A DNA stretch of 64,000 nucleotides from SAR202 cluster bacterium. GTDB lineage: Bacteria; Chloroflexota; Dehalococcoidia; Lucifugimonadales; OSU-TB39. Location: positions 228,593-292,592 of the forward strand of contig VFGY01000037.1 of the NCBI GenBank assembly GCA_009392195.1. The letters are read 5' to 3'. Shown piece after piece: positions 26,928 to 35,897 of the stretch. The stretch's first letter is position 1, and each line of letters starts with the position of its first letter. The notes under the pieces are model-generated. The model saw only the letters and a program-made list of their open reading frames with translations. It ran no database searches and was not told the origin of the DNA. The position numbers were made by a program, and so were the translations under genes.

Positions 26928-28142
26928 TTAGACATCTACATTTAATATTTTTGCTACAGTATCTATGTCTTTATCGCCACGACCGCTTAAGCCGACAAGG
27001 ATAGATTGGTTCGAAGAAAGACCTGAAGCTAATTTAATAGCATACGCTAAAGCATGCGATGATTCGAGCGCTGGTATTATACCTTCAGTTTTGCATAACA
27101 TCTGAAATGCATTTAGCGCCTCATCGTCAGTTACGCTGACATAACAAGCACGTCCAGAGTCTTTTAGGTAGCTGTGCTCAGGCCCAACTCCAGGATAATC
27201 GAGTCCGGCGGATATGCTTTCTGTTTCAATTATTTGGCCATGGCTGTCTTGTAGAAGGTATGACATAGCTCCATGTAGTACGCCAGGTTGTCCGTTGACT
27301 AAAGTTGCGGCATTTTTTCCGATTTGATCGCCAGACCCTCCTGCTTCAACTCCAATGAGATTCACCATGGTGTCAGGTGTGAACTCGTGAAAAAGGCCAA
27401 TGGCATTGCTTCCTCCTCCAACGCAAGCAATCACGTTATCTGGCAAAGTTCCTAATTGGTTCAAAAACTGTGCTTTAGCTTCTTTGCCAATAATTGATTG
27501 AAAGTCTCTGACTATCATTGGGTAAGGATGAGGGCCTACAACGCTACCGATACTGTAATGAGTTTGACGGACATTGGTAACCCAGTCCCTAATAGCTTCA
27601 TTTATAGCATCTTTAAGAGTTCGTGAACCCGAATCTACAGAAACCACTTCTGCCCCTAGTAATTTCATTCTGAAAACATTTAATGATTGTCTTGAAATGT
27701 CTTCTTTACCCATATAAACAATACACTCTTGATTAAGCATTGCACAGACTGTTGCAGTTGCTACGCCGTGTTGTCCGGCTCCAGTTTCTGCGATTATCCT
27801 GTTTTTACCCATGCGTTTAGCCAATAAGCCTTGCCCGACGGCATTGTTGATTTTGTGGGCACCCGTGTGTGCTAAATCCTCACGTTTTAAAAAAATTTGT
27901 GCTCCACCAACGCTTGAAGAAAGATTAACTGCGTGGTAGATAGGAGTTGGACGCCCAGAATAAGTTGATGAGATGTTTCTAAATTCTGAAGCAAATTGTG
28001 GGTCAACAGTCGCATTTTGGTATTCTTGTTCAAGTTCTTCAAGTGCAGGCATTAACGTTTCGGGCACGAACTTGCCTCCATAATCTCCGAAGCGGCCGTT
28101 TTGGTTTGGAACTACAGATTTGCCTATCCTTTCATTTGCCAT
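26928..28142 (-). CDS. trpB: Tryptophan synthase beta chain
   Basis: A 404-residue PLP enzyme that condenses indole with serine. The PLP lysine is K97 in [22 protein letters not shown] at the N-terminus, GAGQHGVA, and the phosphate-binding [10 protein letters not shown] loop are all present. It is the canonical TrpB1 form. No trpA or other trp gene is adjacent, so either the pathway genes are dispersed or this one is separate from the main operon. It lies 43 nt upstream of htpX on the minus strand. Confidence 0.95.
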   Translation of the reverse strand: MANERIGKSVVPNQNGRFGDYGGKFVPETLMPALEELEQEYQNATVDPQFASEFRNISSTYSGRPTPIYHAVNLSSSVGGAQIFLKREDLAHTGAHKINNAVGQGLLAKRMGKNRIIAETGAGQHGVATATVCAMLNQECIVYMGKEDISRQSLNVFRMKLLGAEVVSVDSGSRTLKDAINEAIRDWVTNVRQTHYSIGSVVGPHPYPMIVRDFQSIIGKEAKAQFLNQLGTLPDNVIACVGGGSNAIGLFHEFTPDTMVNLIGVEAGGSGDQIGKNAATLVNGQPGVLHGAMSYLLQDSHGQIIETESISAGLDYPGVGPEHSYLKDSGRACYVSVTDDEALNAFQMLCKTEGIIPALESSHALAYAIKLASGLSSNQSILVGLSGRGDKDIDTVAKILNVDV

Positions 28143-28282
28143 AAAGCGTTATTCCTCTTTAATCGAATGGCTGTAACCTTGGTTTTGCCTATTGCTAAGC
28201 CTAAATAAGCTTATATGTTGATTATAGTATTGTTTTGCGATGTACGCTATTATATTTACCATAAACATAGTGGTGGTAAATG

Positions 28283-28513
28283 ATGCCAATATATGAGTAT
28301 GAATGTTCGCAATGTAGTTTGCGTTTCGATAAGCGAAAGCAGGTTAAAGATGTTGATTTAGATGTTTTGTGCCCTAAATGTGGCGGCCTAGGTGATAGGC
28401 GACTTTCAGTTTTTGCATCTGTAGGAATGACAACAACCGGAGAAAACACTTTAAGCGCAACTCAAGCCAAAACCTCTGGTGGATGTTGTGGCGGTGGATT
28501 GTGCAGTAATTGA
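28283..28513 (+). CDS. FmdB family zinc-ribbon protein
   Basis: A 76-residue protein starting MPIYEYECSQC, with CSQC and CPKC forming a zinc ribbon, then a glycine/cysteine-rich tail (GGCCGGGLC). This matches the FmdB regulatory-protein family, whose role remains poorly defined. Two ATGs are adjacent; the second (28283) matches the family start and has GGTGG 6 nt before it. Confidence 0.85.
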   Translation: MPIYEYECSQCSLRFDKRKQVKDVDLDVLCPKCGGLGDRRLSVFASVGMTTTGENTLSATQAKTSGGCCGGGLCSN

Positions 28514-28559
28514 CAGTATCCTTTATTAGTTGCTAATTCCTTTTTCCTTGTGGACAATT

Positions 28560-29891
28560 CTAAGTTTCATTTAGAACTTCAGTAAGTTTATCCAGAACTG
28601 TTTGTATATCTGAGTCTTGTGTTGGCGTAGATAAACAGAAACTCATAGGAACCCTTCCAATATGAATGCCCTTTAAGAGCAATCCAAGGTGAATTCTATT
28701 AGTTAAATCTGCATTAATACCGGCTAACGCTCTGTAATCCCGAATTGGCTTGTCGCTTATGAAAGGGTTAAGCATCGATCCAACACTAACAACTTGACAT
28801 GGAATGTTAGCTTCGTTGAAAACTGAATCCAAGCCAACATGCAACTGGCTTGTTATTTTGTCTAGATGAGAATATGCTTCTGGCGTTAAAGCTTTTAATG
28901 TAGCTAGTCCTGCTGCAAGAGTTAAGCTGTTTCCCGAGAAAGAACCGCTTTGGTTTACAGCAGGTAGCCCTGTGTCCTTTGTGGTGTCAACAATATCCAT
29001 TATTTTCGATTTACCGCCTATAGCCCCGACAGGCAATCCCCCGCCAACTACTTTTCCAAAGATTGAGAGGTCCGGTTCTATATCAGCATAACCTTGATAA
29101 CCGCCGATACCTGCCCGAAAACTTACTACTTCGTCCATAATCATCAATATTCCAAGATCTTGTGTTATTTTTCTAACAAACCTTGAAAATTCAACGGGTA
29201 CGTCAAGCATTCCCGCTCTACCGTCGTAAAAAACTCCTGCGATTTCGTCTTTGTTTTCTGTCAATATTGCTTTTACGCTTTCCATATCATTGTAGGGTAA
29301 GATTATTATGTCGGTTTCTGAGTCTTTACTCATGCCTGGCCATGCAGGGACTGCATTTGGCATTTCGGGTGAGCCTGCTTTATTCAGGGGAGGGGCGGAA
29401 CTAACTTCAACAGCATCATGGCTGCCATGGTAAGCACCTTCAAATTTAGCGATTTTTTGTTTTCCTGAGTGCGCTCTAACGATTCGTGTTGCATGCAGGG
29501 AGGATTCTGTTCCTGAATTTGTAAACCGTACTTTATCAATAGCAGGAAACCTATTTACTATTTCAGACGATATTTCTTCTTCAAGGGCAGTTGGGCCACC
29601 AAACCCTAATCCTTTTTGTAACTCATTAGCGATTGCCTGAACAACGTCTGGATGGTTATGCCCAACTATCATTGTGCTGTGGTGATTTGCAAAATCTAGA
29701 TATTTGTTACCATCGATATCAAATATGTGACAACCTTCTGCCCGATTTATATATATAGGATATGGATCAAACCAATAGGCCCCTTTTATAACTCCTCCAG
29801 GCATAACGTCAACGCCTTTTTTCCATTGAGCATATGACCTTGGGGTTTTTTCACGATATTCTGATTGTAGAGAAGATAAAGATCGAACCAT
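28560..29891 (-). CDS. Class III aminotransferase, glutamate-1-semialdehyde-aminomutase-like
   Basis: A 443-residue PLP enzyme of fold type I. PGG near residue 31, TNSGTES (125-131), the aspartate D253 in MDEV, and the PLP lysine K280 in SIFGKVVGGGLPVG are all conserved. It resembles HemL but has no haem gene nearby, and a paralogue lies at 38394-39719, so I would not call it HemL. It is 24 nt downstream of an amidohydrolase gene and probably part of the same catabolic operon. Substrate unknown. Confidence 0.82.
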   Translation of the reverse strand: MVRSLSSLQSEYREKTPRSYAQWKKGVDVMPGGVIKGAYWFDPYPIYINRAEGCHIFDIDGNKYLDFANHHSTMIVGHNHPDVVQAIANELQKGLGFGGPTALEEEISSEIVNRFPAIDKVRFTNSGTESSLHATRIVRAHSGKQKIAKFEGAYHGSHDAVEVSSAPPLNKAGSPEMPNAVPAWPGMSKDSETDIIILPYNDMESVKAILTENKDEIAGVFYDGRAGMLDVPVEFSRFVRKITQDLGILMIMDEVVSFRAGIGGYQGYADIEPDLSIFGKVVGGGLPVGAIGGKSKIMDIVDTTKDTGLPAVNQSGSFSGNSLTLAAGLATLKALTPEAYSHLDKITSQLHVGLDSVFNEANIPCQVVSVGSMLNPFISDKPIRDYRALAGINADLTNRIHLGLLLKGIHIGRVPMSFCLSTPTQDSDIQTVLDKLTEVLNET

Positions 29892-29915
29892 TGTTATTTC
29901 CTTAAATTATGTGTT

Positions 29916-30704
29916 TTATATGTTGGGTAAATCGTTTGGTTGTATATTTAACAACTTCATAGCATTTAGGCCGAGAATTTTTTTCTTATCTTCGTCAGAT
30001 ATATCGGCAGTTACTATTCTGCCCACACCAAACCTTCCGTCTATTAAGGGCATATCAGATCCAAATAAAACTCGGTCTCCTCCAACGCCCTCAACCAAAA
30101 ACTCGATAGTGCCTTGTGCACCATAGGATGTGCATGTTTCCAAAAATATATTTGGGGAACTCTGTCCAGCTGTTACGGCCTGAATTTGCCCTGGAGTATC
30201 ATTGCCTGAATGAGCTAAAACCCAACGAATGTTAGGATATCTGTCAGATAAACCTATAAATCTTAATGGGCCAGTTAAGGAATCAGATGGTGAACCTGTT
30301 CCGTAAGAGGAATGGCACATGATTACTAAATTTCTTTCGTCGGCCCATTCGAAAATTGGATAGTAGCCAGGGTCGTCAACCGGTTTTCCAAAATAATCGG
30401 GATATATTTTCAAAAACTTCATTCCTAATTGGTCAAAACACCTTTCTAACTCGGCAATACATTCATCAGGATAATGTGGGGTAACAAACCCAACACCAGC
30501 GAATCTGTCAGGATTCTCTTTAACAATCTCTGACACAATATCGTTAGATCTTTTAGCTTTTCCATGAAAAATGCAGTTGATACAGGATATGTCCACCCCT
30601 GATGCATCCATAACTTTAATAAATTTTGGAATGTCAAATTTCATCCCGATGCTAGACCATCCTCCAGCATGTGTGTGGAAATCAATCACAGGTGTTTTAA
30701 TCAT
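29916..30704 (-). CDS. Amidohydrolase-2 family hydrolase or decarboxylase (active-type)
   Basis: A 262-residue TIM-barrel metallohydrolase of the ACMSD/amidohydrolase-2 group. The full ligand set is visible: HxH H10/H12 (DFHTH), H131 (IMCHSS), H165 (VLAHSG) and D217 (FGSDMP). Members hydrolyse lactones or amides, or decarboxylate aromatic acids; the substrate here is unknown. Its ATG overlaps the stop of the upstream, degenerate paralogue by 4 nt (ATGA). An aminotransferase gene follows. Confidence 0.82.
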   Translation of the reverse strand: MIKTPVIDFHTHAGGWSSIGMKFDIPKFIKVMDASGVDISCINCIFHGKAKRSNDIVSEIVKENPDRFAGVGFVTPHYPDECIAELERCFDQLGMKFLKIYPDYFGKPVDDPGYYPIFEWADERNLVIMCHSSYGTGSPSDSLTGPLRFIGLSDRYPNIRWVLAHSGNDTPGQIQAVTAGQSSPNIFLETCTSYGAQGTIEFLVEGVGGDRVLFGSDMPLIDGRFGVGRIVTADISDEDKKKILGLNAMKLLNIQPNDLPNI

Positions 30705-31462
30705 TTTCCATCCTTCAACAAATTTTCTAAGTTAGTGTGGCATATTTGGCTAAGTTGATTGGGGTTTAAGTTAGACAGGCTTATCGTATACAACATAGGG
30801 GAAAATGGAGAGTATGGAAAACGCGACCCATACAATATTCTTTTAGAACCAATAGCATCAACAAGCGTTTTTATTCCATCCATTACAACAAATCGGGAAG
30901 TTTCGATATAAAGATTAGGTAATGCTTTCAACATGTGCATTACCCATGGATAATGTTTATAGTGTACCTCTGTCAATATAAGTTTGAGGTCAGGATGATT
31001 GGAGGCTGTTTCAAATATGTCTCTTGGGTCAGTTTCTTCTACTGGTAGCCATAGAGGTATCGACTCACTTGATAGCCACTCTAGCCATTCGGAAACAACC
31101 CATGGCTTAAATACATAATTGTTTGAAATCGGGGTCATTCTGATTGATCTCACCTTGTGAAGCATGGTGTGTTCAATCGCAACATTTAAAGAATCAATTC
31201 CTGGGCTCCATATGAATTGAGGTTCAATGCGAGAACGTTGATTTTCGATTTCCTCAATCAAAATCGAATTTCCGTCAAGCCCGTCAAAATACATTGCATG
31301 CGGGTTGTAAGCCAATGCTCTATTTATTTTAGAAAAATCCATCAACTTCAATGTGTCATCTAGGTTGTCAACCCTAGGCCTAGTATTATGCCTTCTTCCC
31401 AAAGATATATTCGCATCGAAAACATCTGTATCAGGACTAAATTCAATGTTTACATTTCCCAC
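30701..31462 (-). CDS. Degenerate amidohydrolase-2 paralogue, likely non-catalytic
   Basis: A 253-residue protein of the same barrel family as its downstream neighbour, but the metal ligands are gone. The HxH position reads FDANIS (15-20), the third-histidine strand reads ILTEVHYK (162-169), and the final aspartate motif GSD reads GSR (212-214). The frame is intact, so it is not a broken gene in the usual sense. Its stop overlaps the start of the active copy, so the two are probably made in equal amounts and may form a heteromer. Start ATG at 31462. Confidence 0.7.
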   Translation of the reverse strand: MGNVNIEFSPDTDVFDANISLGRRHNTRPRVDNLDDTLKLMDFSKINRALAYNPHAMYFDGLDGNSILIEEIENQRSRIEPQFIWSPGIDSLNVAIEHTMLHKVRSIRMTPISNNYVFKPWVVSEWLEWLSSESIPLWLPVEETDPRDIFETASNHPDLKLILTEVHYKHYPWVMHMLKALPNLYIETSRFVVMDGIKTLVDAIGSKRILYGSRFPYSPFSPMLYTISLSNLNPNQLSQICHTNLENLLKDGK

Positions 31463-31503
31463 TTTAGCCTCTACGGTAAAATAAATTTTTATCGAATGAT
31501 TTA

Positions 31504-31520
31504 TGACTGAAATTCAGTCA
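31504..31520. promoter_or_regulatory. Candidate operator, 17-bp perfect palindrome
   Basis: TGACTGAAATTCAGTCA is a perfect palindrome of 8-bp arms around a single central base. It lies in the divergent region between the amidohydrolase operon and mazG, 42 nt upstream of the amidohydrolase start codon, and would suit a dimeric TetR-, MarR- or GntR-type repressor. Confidence 0.5.
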
Positions 31521-31550
31521 CGTTTCAAAAAGTTTAGCAGGCGTCACCTG

Positions 31551-31556
31551 TATAAT
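31551..31556 (+). promoter_or_regulatory. Candidate mazG -10 element
   Basis: A perfect TATAAT with no clear -35, 69 nt before the mazG ATG. The palindrome at 31504-31520 lies just upstream. Confidence 0.35.
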
Positions 31557-31624
31557 CAAACCAAGGACAAGGTAATTCTAAGGCTTCATTTGTACAAATA
31601 TAGATTAGCGGAGAATAATTATTG

Positions 31625-32413
31625 ATGAAACACAAATATTGTAAGAACCCTGTTAGTTTTGCGGATATGATTGATTTGATAAACCGCCTTTTAGGTCCAG
31701 GTGGATGTGAGTGGGATAAGTCCCAAACTTTTGCGTCAATTAGAAGGTTTTTATTAGAAGAAACACATGAATTAATTGAGGCTATCACAGAAAATAACGT
31801 GTCTGAAATTTTAGACGAGATAGGTGACTTGATTTTTCAATTAGGGTTCTTGGTTGTTCTTGCAAAAAACATTGGTTGGTTTGACGAAAAAGATGTTTTT
31901 AACGGGATTATTAGTAAAATGATCCAAAGACATCCTCATATTTTTCAAAACCCACAAAAACTGAAAAAATCCGAGGTTCAATTGAATTGGAATAAAATCA
32001 AATCTGAGACCACTAGAGGACTAAATGCACCGGTGCTAGGTAGTGTTCCCAAGTCATCTCCATCCTTGGTAGCAGCGTTATTGATTCAAGAAAGGGCATC
32101 TTCAGTGGGTTTTGATTGGTTGGAATATGAGCAAGTTTTGGCTAAGGTTCCTGAAGAAATTGAAGAAATTAGAAAAGCCAGCACGGCAGTAAACAAGGAA
32201 GAAGAATTTGGCGATTTATTGTTTTCTATAGTAAATGTAGCAAGATGGATTGGTATAAATCCAGAACTAGCTTTAAAAACAGCTAACGATAAATTTATTG
32301 GGAGGTTCCAAAAAATGGCTTTTGTAGCGAAATCTAGAGGTAGCGACCTCAATGATATGAGTTTTGTTGAAAAGAATAAACTTTGGGAAGAGATTAAGAT
32401 AAATACTGATTAA
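31625..32413 (+). CDS. mazG: MazG nucleoside triphosphate pyrophosphohydrolase
   Basis: A 262-residue two-domain MazG that hydrolyses NTPs to NMPs and pyrophosphate. The N-terminal domain has GGCEWDKSQT, the helix motif EETHELIEAI and LDEIGDLIFQ; the C-terminal domain repeats the pattern with PEEIEEI and EEFGDLLFSIVN. A TTG directly precedes the ATG; CGGAG lies about 11 nt upstream. The next gene follows 26 nt later. Confidence 0.92.
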   Translation: MKHKYCKNPVSFADMIDLINRLLGPGGCEWDKSQTFASIRRFLLEETHELIEAITENNVSEILDEIGDLIFQLGFLVVLAKNIGWFDEKDVFNGIISKMIQRHPHIFQNPQKLKKSEVQLNWNKIKSETTRGLNAPVLGSVPKSSPSLVAALLIQERASSVGFDWLEYEQVLAKVPEEIEEIRKASTAVNKEEEFGDLLFSIVNVARWIGINPELALKTANDKFIGRFQKMAFVAKSRGSDLNDMSFVEKNKLWEEIKINTD

Positions 32414-32439
32414 TTGAGGGGTAAAAAAAGAATAAATTT

Positions 32440-33303
32440 ATGGTTAAAAACAAACCTGTAGATATCGTAGAATTGCAAAAATTAGCAGAGAAGTTAGCTC
32501 GTGACGCAGGAGTCATTATTAAAGAACATTTTGGCAGAAAGGTCCAAGTTGAATTCAAAAACGGCAAAGTGGTTGACCCTGTAACAGAAGTTGATCTCAA
32601 ATGCCAAGAATTTATCTTAAACGAAATCCAAAAAAAATATCCTGGCCATGCATTTATTGGCGAAGAAGCGGAAAAAGGCAATAATAAACTAAATGAAGAA
32701 TCTAAATACATTTGGGTGGTTGATCCTTTGGATGGAACGCTTAACTTTGCTTCAAATTTTCCCCTGTTTAGTTCTTCAATAGCAGTGCTTTATGATGGTG
32801 AGCCAATAGTTGGGGCAATCCATTTGCCATGGCCATATACAAAAGAAGGTGTTGTGGTTCATGCAGGCTTGGGCAATGGCGTGTTTTGCGATGATTTTAG
32901 CCGAGAAGAATTTTTAGTAAGACATACTCAGCGATCTTCATTAGCTGTATTACCAAATAGTAAAATTTTTGGCTCGAGTTTAAGTCAGGGGGAATTAGTT
33001 GAAAGCAGGAATACAGGTAGTATTGCAGTAGACCTCGCATTGACAGGAATGGGTGTCTTGGGCTACGCAGTAGCCAATCGCCCAAGGGTATGGGATGTTG
33101 CGGCCGGGATAATAATTGTAAAAGAATCTGGGGGGATGGTAAAACAAGTTGTAGAACCGAGTAAAATAAGAAAACTTTTTCGAAGTAATCGATTAGAATT
33201 AGAAACATTTCGCAAGTTTAAATTGTCTTCAGCTAATCACGAAGCGAACCATCAAATTTTAGATAGTTGGAGAGAAACTTTGATTTTTGGAAAATTCAGT
33301 TAA
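32440..33303 (+). CDS. Inositol-monophosphatase-family phosphatase
   Basis: A 287-residue lithium-sensitive-type sugar/inositol phosphatase. Metal ligands are in IGEEAE, VVDPLDGTLNF and WDVAAG, the three family signatures. The natural substrate could be an inositol phosphate, a PAP-like nucleotide or fructose bisphosphate; the sequence does not decide. Probably cotranscribed with mazG. It is convergent with the SCO1664-like gene, 16 nt away. Confidence 0.85.
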   Translation: MVKNKPVDIVELQKLAEKLARDAGVIIKEHFGRKVQVEFKNGKVVDPVTEVDLKCQEFILNEIQKKYPGHAFIGEEAEKGNNKLNEESKYIWVVDPLDGTLNFASNFPLFSSSIAVLYDGEPIVGAIHLPWPYTKEGVVVHAGLGNGVFCDDFSREEFLVRHTQRSSLAVLPNSKIFGSSLSQGELVESRNTGSIAVDLALTGMGVLGYAVANRPRVWDVAAGIIIVKESGGMVKQVVEPSKIRKLFRSNRLELETFRKFKLSSANHEANHQILDSWRETLIFGKFS

Positions 33304-33319
33304 ATTTTGAAGTGTAAAA

Positions 33320-34039
33320 TCAAATAAGTGGCCAAGGAATATTATGGTAAGGGTTCAATACAGGGAGTGTTCCTTTTGAAATCAAATTGTTTGTTCTTGA
33401 TAACAAAGAAAATATTTCATCTTCTGAAATCAAATTGGTTAGATTGTTACGCAGGTCAGAGGTTGTTGATAAATTTTCAGCTAAATTGTTAAGCTTGGGC
33501 ATAAAATAATCTTCTATAGTGGAGCCCCAGAATTCTAACATTACTGTTCTCACCTTGAAGGTAGAATGGAAGCAAAGTCCATGATCTATGCTCCACAACT
33601 TCTTGTCCTCATCCAAAATACAATGTCCGGCTTTGCGATCTGCATTATTTACTAAAACATCAAATAAGGCGAATTCTTTTAGCCTGCTAGAAGCTTCGGC
33701 TATCAAGTCAAAATAGGTAATCTTTGGATTGTGGTCTATATATAATTGTACCGAACCAATTCCATAAGGGCCCTCACGTATTACTGTTTCTGGTATTGTT
33801 GGCCAGCCAAGGTGATTACTAATAAGGAAAGCCGCATATTCGCGCTTATAAAGCGTGCCGTCACTGAAATCCCATAAAGGTCTTTCTCCACTTTTGGGTT
33901 TGTACACGGCTTTTATACAATCATTTTTATTTTGCGGATCAGGCGTTATATCTATTAAAAAAGCAGCGTTAGAACAACCAGGTAATAATTCGTGATTCGT
34001 TATTTGTCCTGATTTCAGCAGTTGAGTATTGGAGCGCAT
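33320..34039 (-). CDS. SCO1664-family protein (PI3/PI4-kinase-like fold)
   Basis: A 239-residue protein of a family named after Streptomyces SCO1664, related to phosphatidylinositol-kinase-like folds. The nucleotide-lysine region AVYKPKSGERPLWDF, the catalytic-loop pattern VNNADRKAGH and the metal-binding IDHGLCFH are visible. In actinobacteria it usually sits beside DUF3090, as it does here 47 nt downstream. The substrate is unknown. Confidence 0.75.
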   Translation of the reverse strand: MRSNTQLLKSGQITNHELLPGCSNAAFLIDITPDPQNKNDCIKAVYKPKSGERPLWDFSDGTLYKREYAAFLISNHLGWPTIPETVIREGPYGIGSVQLYIDHNPKITYFDLIAEASSRLKEFALFDVLVNNADRKAGHCILDEDKKLWSIDHGLCFHSTFKVRTVMLEFWGSTIEDYFMPKLNNLAENLSTTSDLRNNLTNLISEDEIFSLLSRTNNLISKGTLPVLNPYHNIPWPLI

Positions 34040-34086
34040 TTATTTTGTTTGGTAACCCGTGAGTATTTAATTGTATGTGGTTCATG

Positions 34087-34596
34087 TTATGGAATTTCGA
34101 ATCGAAGATGGCCATTAAGCTTAGGGCATTTGTGGGGATTGTTTTTATCGATAGGGGTTAAACATAAATTACAGGTAGGTCTGCCTGCGGCACATACTTC
34201 CAAGGCGTTTTTAGCAAATCGTATTATTATTTCAGGAGTTATTTTTGACCGAATATGTATGGGGGAAACAATATTAGGTTCATCATCTTGAATTGCCTCA
34301 ATCGTAAACAATTCGGTTTCCGGGTCGAATTCTAGCGCGATTTTTCCTACTCTAAACTCAATTATAGTTAGGTTTAATTCTGTATCTTCACTGGGCTTTT
34401 CAATAGCATCTTCAGGTTTAGAAGAAACTTTTTCTGAGAGCTGAAAAACTAATAGGCTTAATTGGATTAAGTGTTCTTTTTCTACCCAAATATAGATGAT
34501 GTGCGAATCTGTTTTGGCAGATATTCTAAAAGTCCGGTCTCCAGGTTCTCCAAAAGACTCAGCAATTAAATGAGTTATGTTTGTAAGTTCATTCAT
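34087..34596 (-). CDS. DUF3090 family protein
   Basis: A 169-residue protein. GEPGDRTFRI near the N-terminus and the zinc-like C-terminal segment AAGRPTCNLC plus LTPIDKNNPHKCPKLNGH match DUF3090. The function is not known. Conserved pairing with the SCO1664-family kinase-like gene suggests a shared process. Confidence 0.78.
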   Translation of the reverse strand: MNELTNITHLIAESFGEPGDRTFRISAKTDSHIIYIWVEKEHLIQLSLLVFQLSEKVSSKPEDAIEKPSEDTELNLTIIEFRVGKIALEFDPETELFTIEAIQDDEPNIVSPIHIRSKITPEIIIRFAKNALEVCAAGRPTCNLCLTPIDKNNPHKCPKLNGHLRFEIP

Positions 34597-34649
34597 ACCG
34601 TTTTTTCATGATATGATTTAACTCCTAAGGTGGCAAGCTCTGAAAAATG

Positions 34650-34663
34650 ATTTGTTAACAAAT
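34650..34663. promoter_or_regulatory. 14-bp perfect palindrome in the DUF3090/phnA divergent region
   Basis: ATTTGTTAACAAAT lies 53 nt upstream of the DUF3090 start and 77 nt upstream of phnA. It is A+T-rich, so chance is possible. Confidence 0.3.
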
Positions 34664-34740
34664 TTTTAATTCTAGTACTGCCATTCTTGATTATAAACGT
34701 GAAACAATTCCTGATAAATTGATTCTAAAAGGAGAATTTT

Positions 34741-35850
34741 TTGAAAGAAATTGATCCAATAATAGTTATTTGCATAGATGGATTTGATCCAGAATATTTT
34801 GATGTGATTGACACTCCTAACATTGATCAATTAATCCAAAATGGAGGTTTTTATTGTATCGGCAGGTCAATGTGGCCTTCTGTAACTAACGTAAATAACG
34901 TTTCAATACTGACCGGAGAATATCCAAGTGTTCATGGGATATGCTCTAATTACAGGTATGTCCAAGAAACCGGTAAAGAGATTTATATGGAATCTAGTGA
35001 ATACATCTTGTCCCCCACCATATTTACTTTGGCTAAGGAAAAAGGGGTCGAGACCCTTTTAGCGACTTCTAAAGATAAACTAAGAACATTATTAGGCAAA
35101 GATGCTACTAATACGATTTCTTCAGAACAGCCTGATGAATGGCTTGTAAATATTTTAGGCCATCCTCCAGAAATATATTCTCTTGAAGTGAATGCATGGA
35201 CGATAAAATCTGCTAATGTTGCGATTGATAAATATATGCCTAAATTTACCTATATAACTACCACTGATTACGCTATGCATAAATTTGCTCCTGAAAAACC
35301 AGAGTCCAAATTACACTTGCAGATGATTGATCATGAAATTGGTGATTTAGCAAGGAAGCACACAAATGCAACTATCATAATAAGTGCCGACCACGGTATG
35401 TCGGCGAAAACCCATTTAGTTGATTTGGGTAAGATTTTAACTAATGTTGGAATCGAAAATAATGCTGTTCCTATTATCAAAGATAGATATGTAGCACATC
35501 ATGCCAATTTGGGGGGTGGCTATATCATTTACCTTGATGAAAGTAATGTCAGTAAAGCGATAGACATTTTGAGCTCAGTTGAAGGAGTCGATGCTGTACT
35601 TACCAGAGATGAAGCGGTAAAAAAGTTTAAATTGAATGCAAGCCGGATAGGACAAATAATAGTAAACGGAAACAAAAACACCGTGTTTGGCAATACTGCT
35701 GAAATAGACATGCCAGCCAACCTGAGGTCTCATGGTTCTGAACATGAAAGGAAAGTGCCAATTATTGGGTATAATCTGCAAAACAGGGAATTTCAATTCT
35801 CTGAAAATAGAGATATAGGGAAATATGTGATTAAAGTACTGGGGTTATAA
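34741..35850 (+). CDS. phnA: Phosphonoacetate hydrolase (PhnA, alkaline-phosphatase superfamily)
   Basis: A 369-residue metallo-hydrolase that should split phosphonoacetate into acetate and phosphate. Metal and nucleophile residues: D13 (CIDGFDPEY), T49 nucleophile in SVTNVNNVSILTG, D176/H180 (TTDYAMHK), D217/H218 (SADHGMSAK), and the late RSHGSEHERKVP. YPSVHGI, KDKLRTLLG and HHANLGG match the PhnA family rather than general nucleotide pyrophosphatases. Start is TTG with AGGAG and 6-nt spacing. It is monocistronic; no phnW or phnY is adjacent. Confidence 0.85.
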   Translation: MKEIDPIIVICIDGFDPEYFDVIDTPNIDQLIQNGGFYCIGRSMWPSVTNVNNVSILTGEYPSVHGICSNYRYVQETGKEIYMESSEYILSPTIFTLAKEKGVETLLATSKDKLRTLLGKDATNTISSEQPDEWLVNILGHPPEIYSLEVNAWTIKSANVAIDKYMPKFTYITTTDYAMHKFAPEKPESKLHLQMIDHEIGDLARKHTNATIIISADHGMSAKTHLVDLGKILTNVGIENNAVPIIKDRYVAHHANLGGGYIIYLDESNVSKAIDILSSVEGVDAVLTRDEAVKKFKLNASRIGQIIVNGNKNTVFGNTAEIDMPANLRSHGSEHERKVPIIGYNLQNREFQFSENRDIGKYVIKVLGL

Positions 35851-35897
35851 AAGCGTCCCTACCAATACGTGACATATACCTCTTTTTACACATTGAT

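Noticed and set aside
28560..29891. Calling the aminotransferase HemL
   Set aside because: The family resemblance is clear, but a paralogue exists in the window and no haem genes are nearby; context suggests catabolism.
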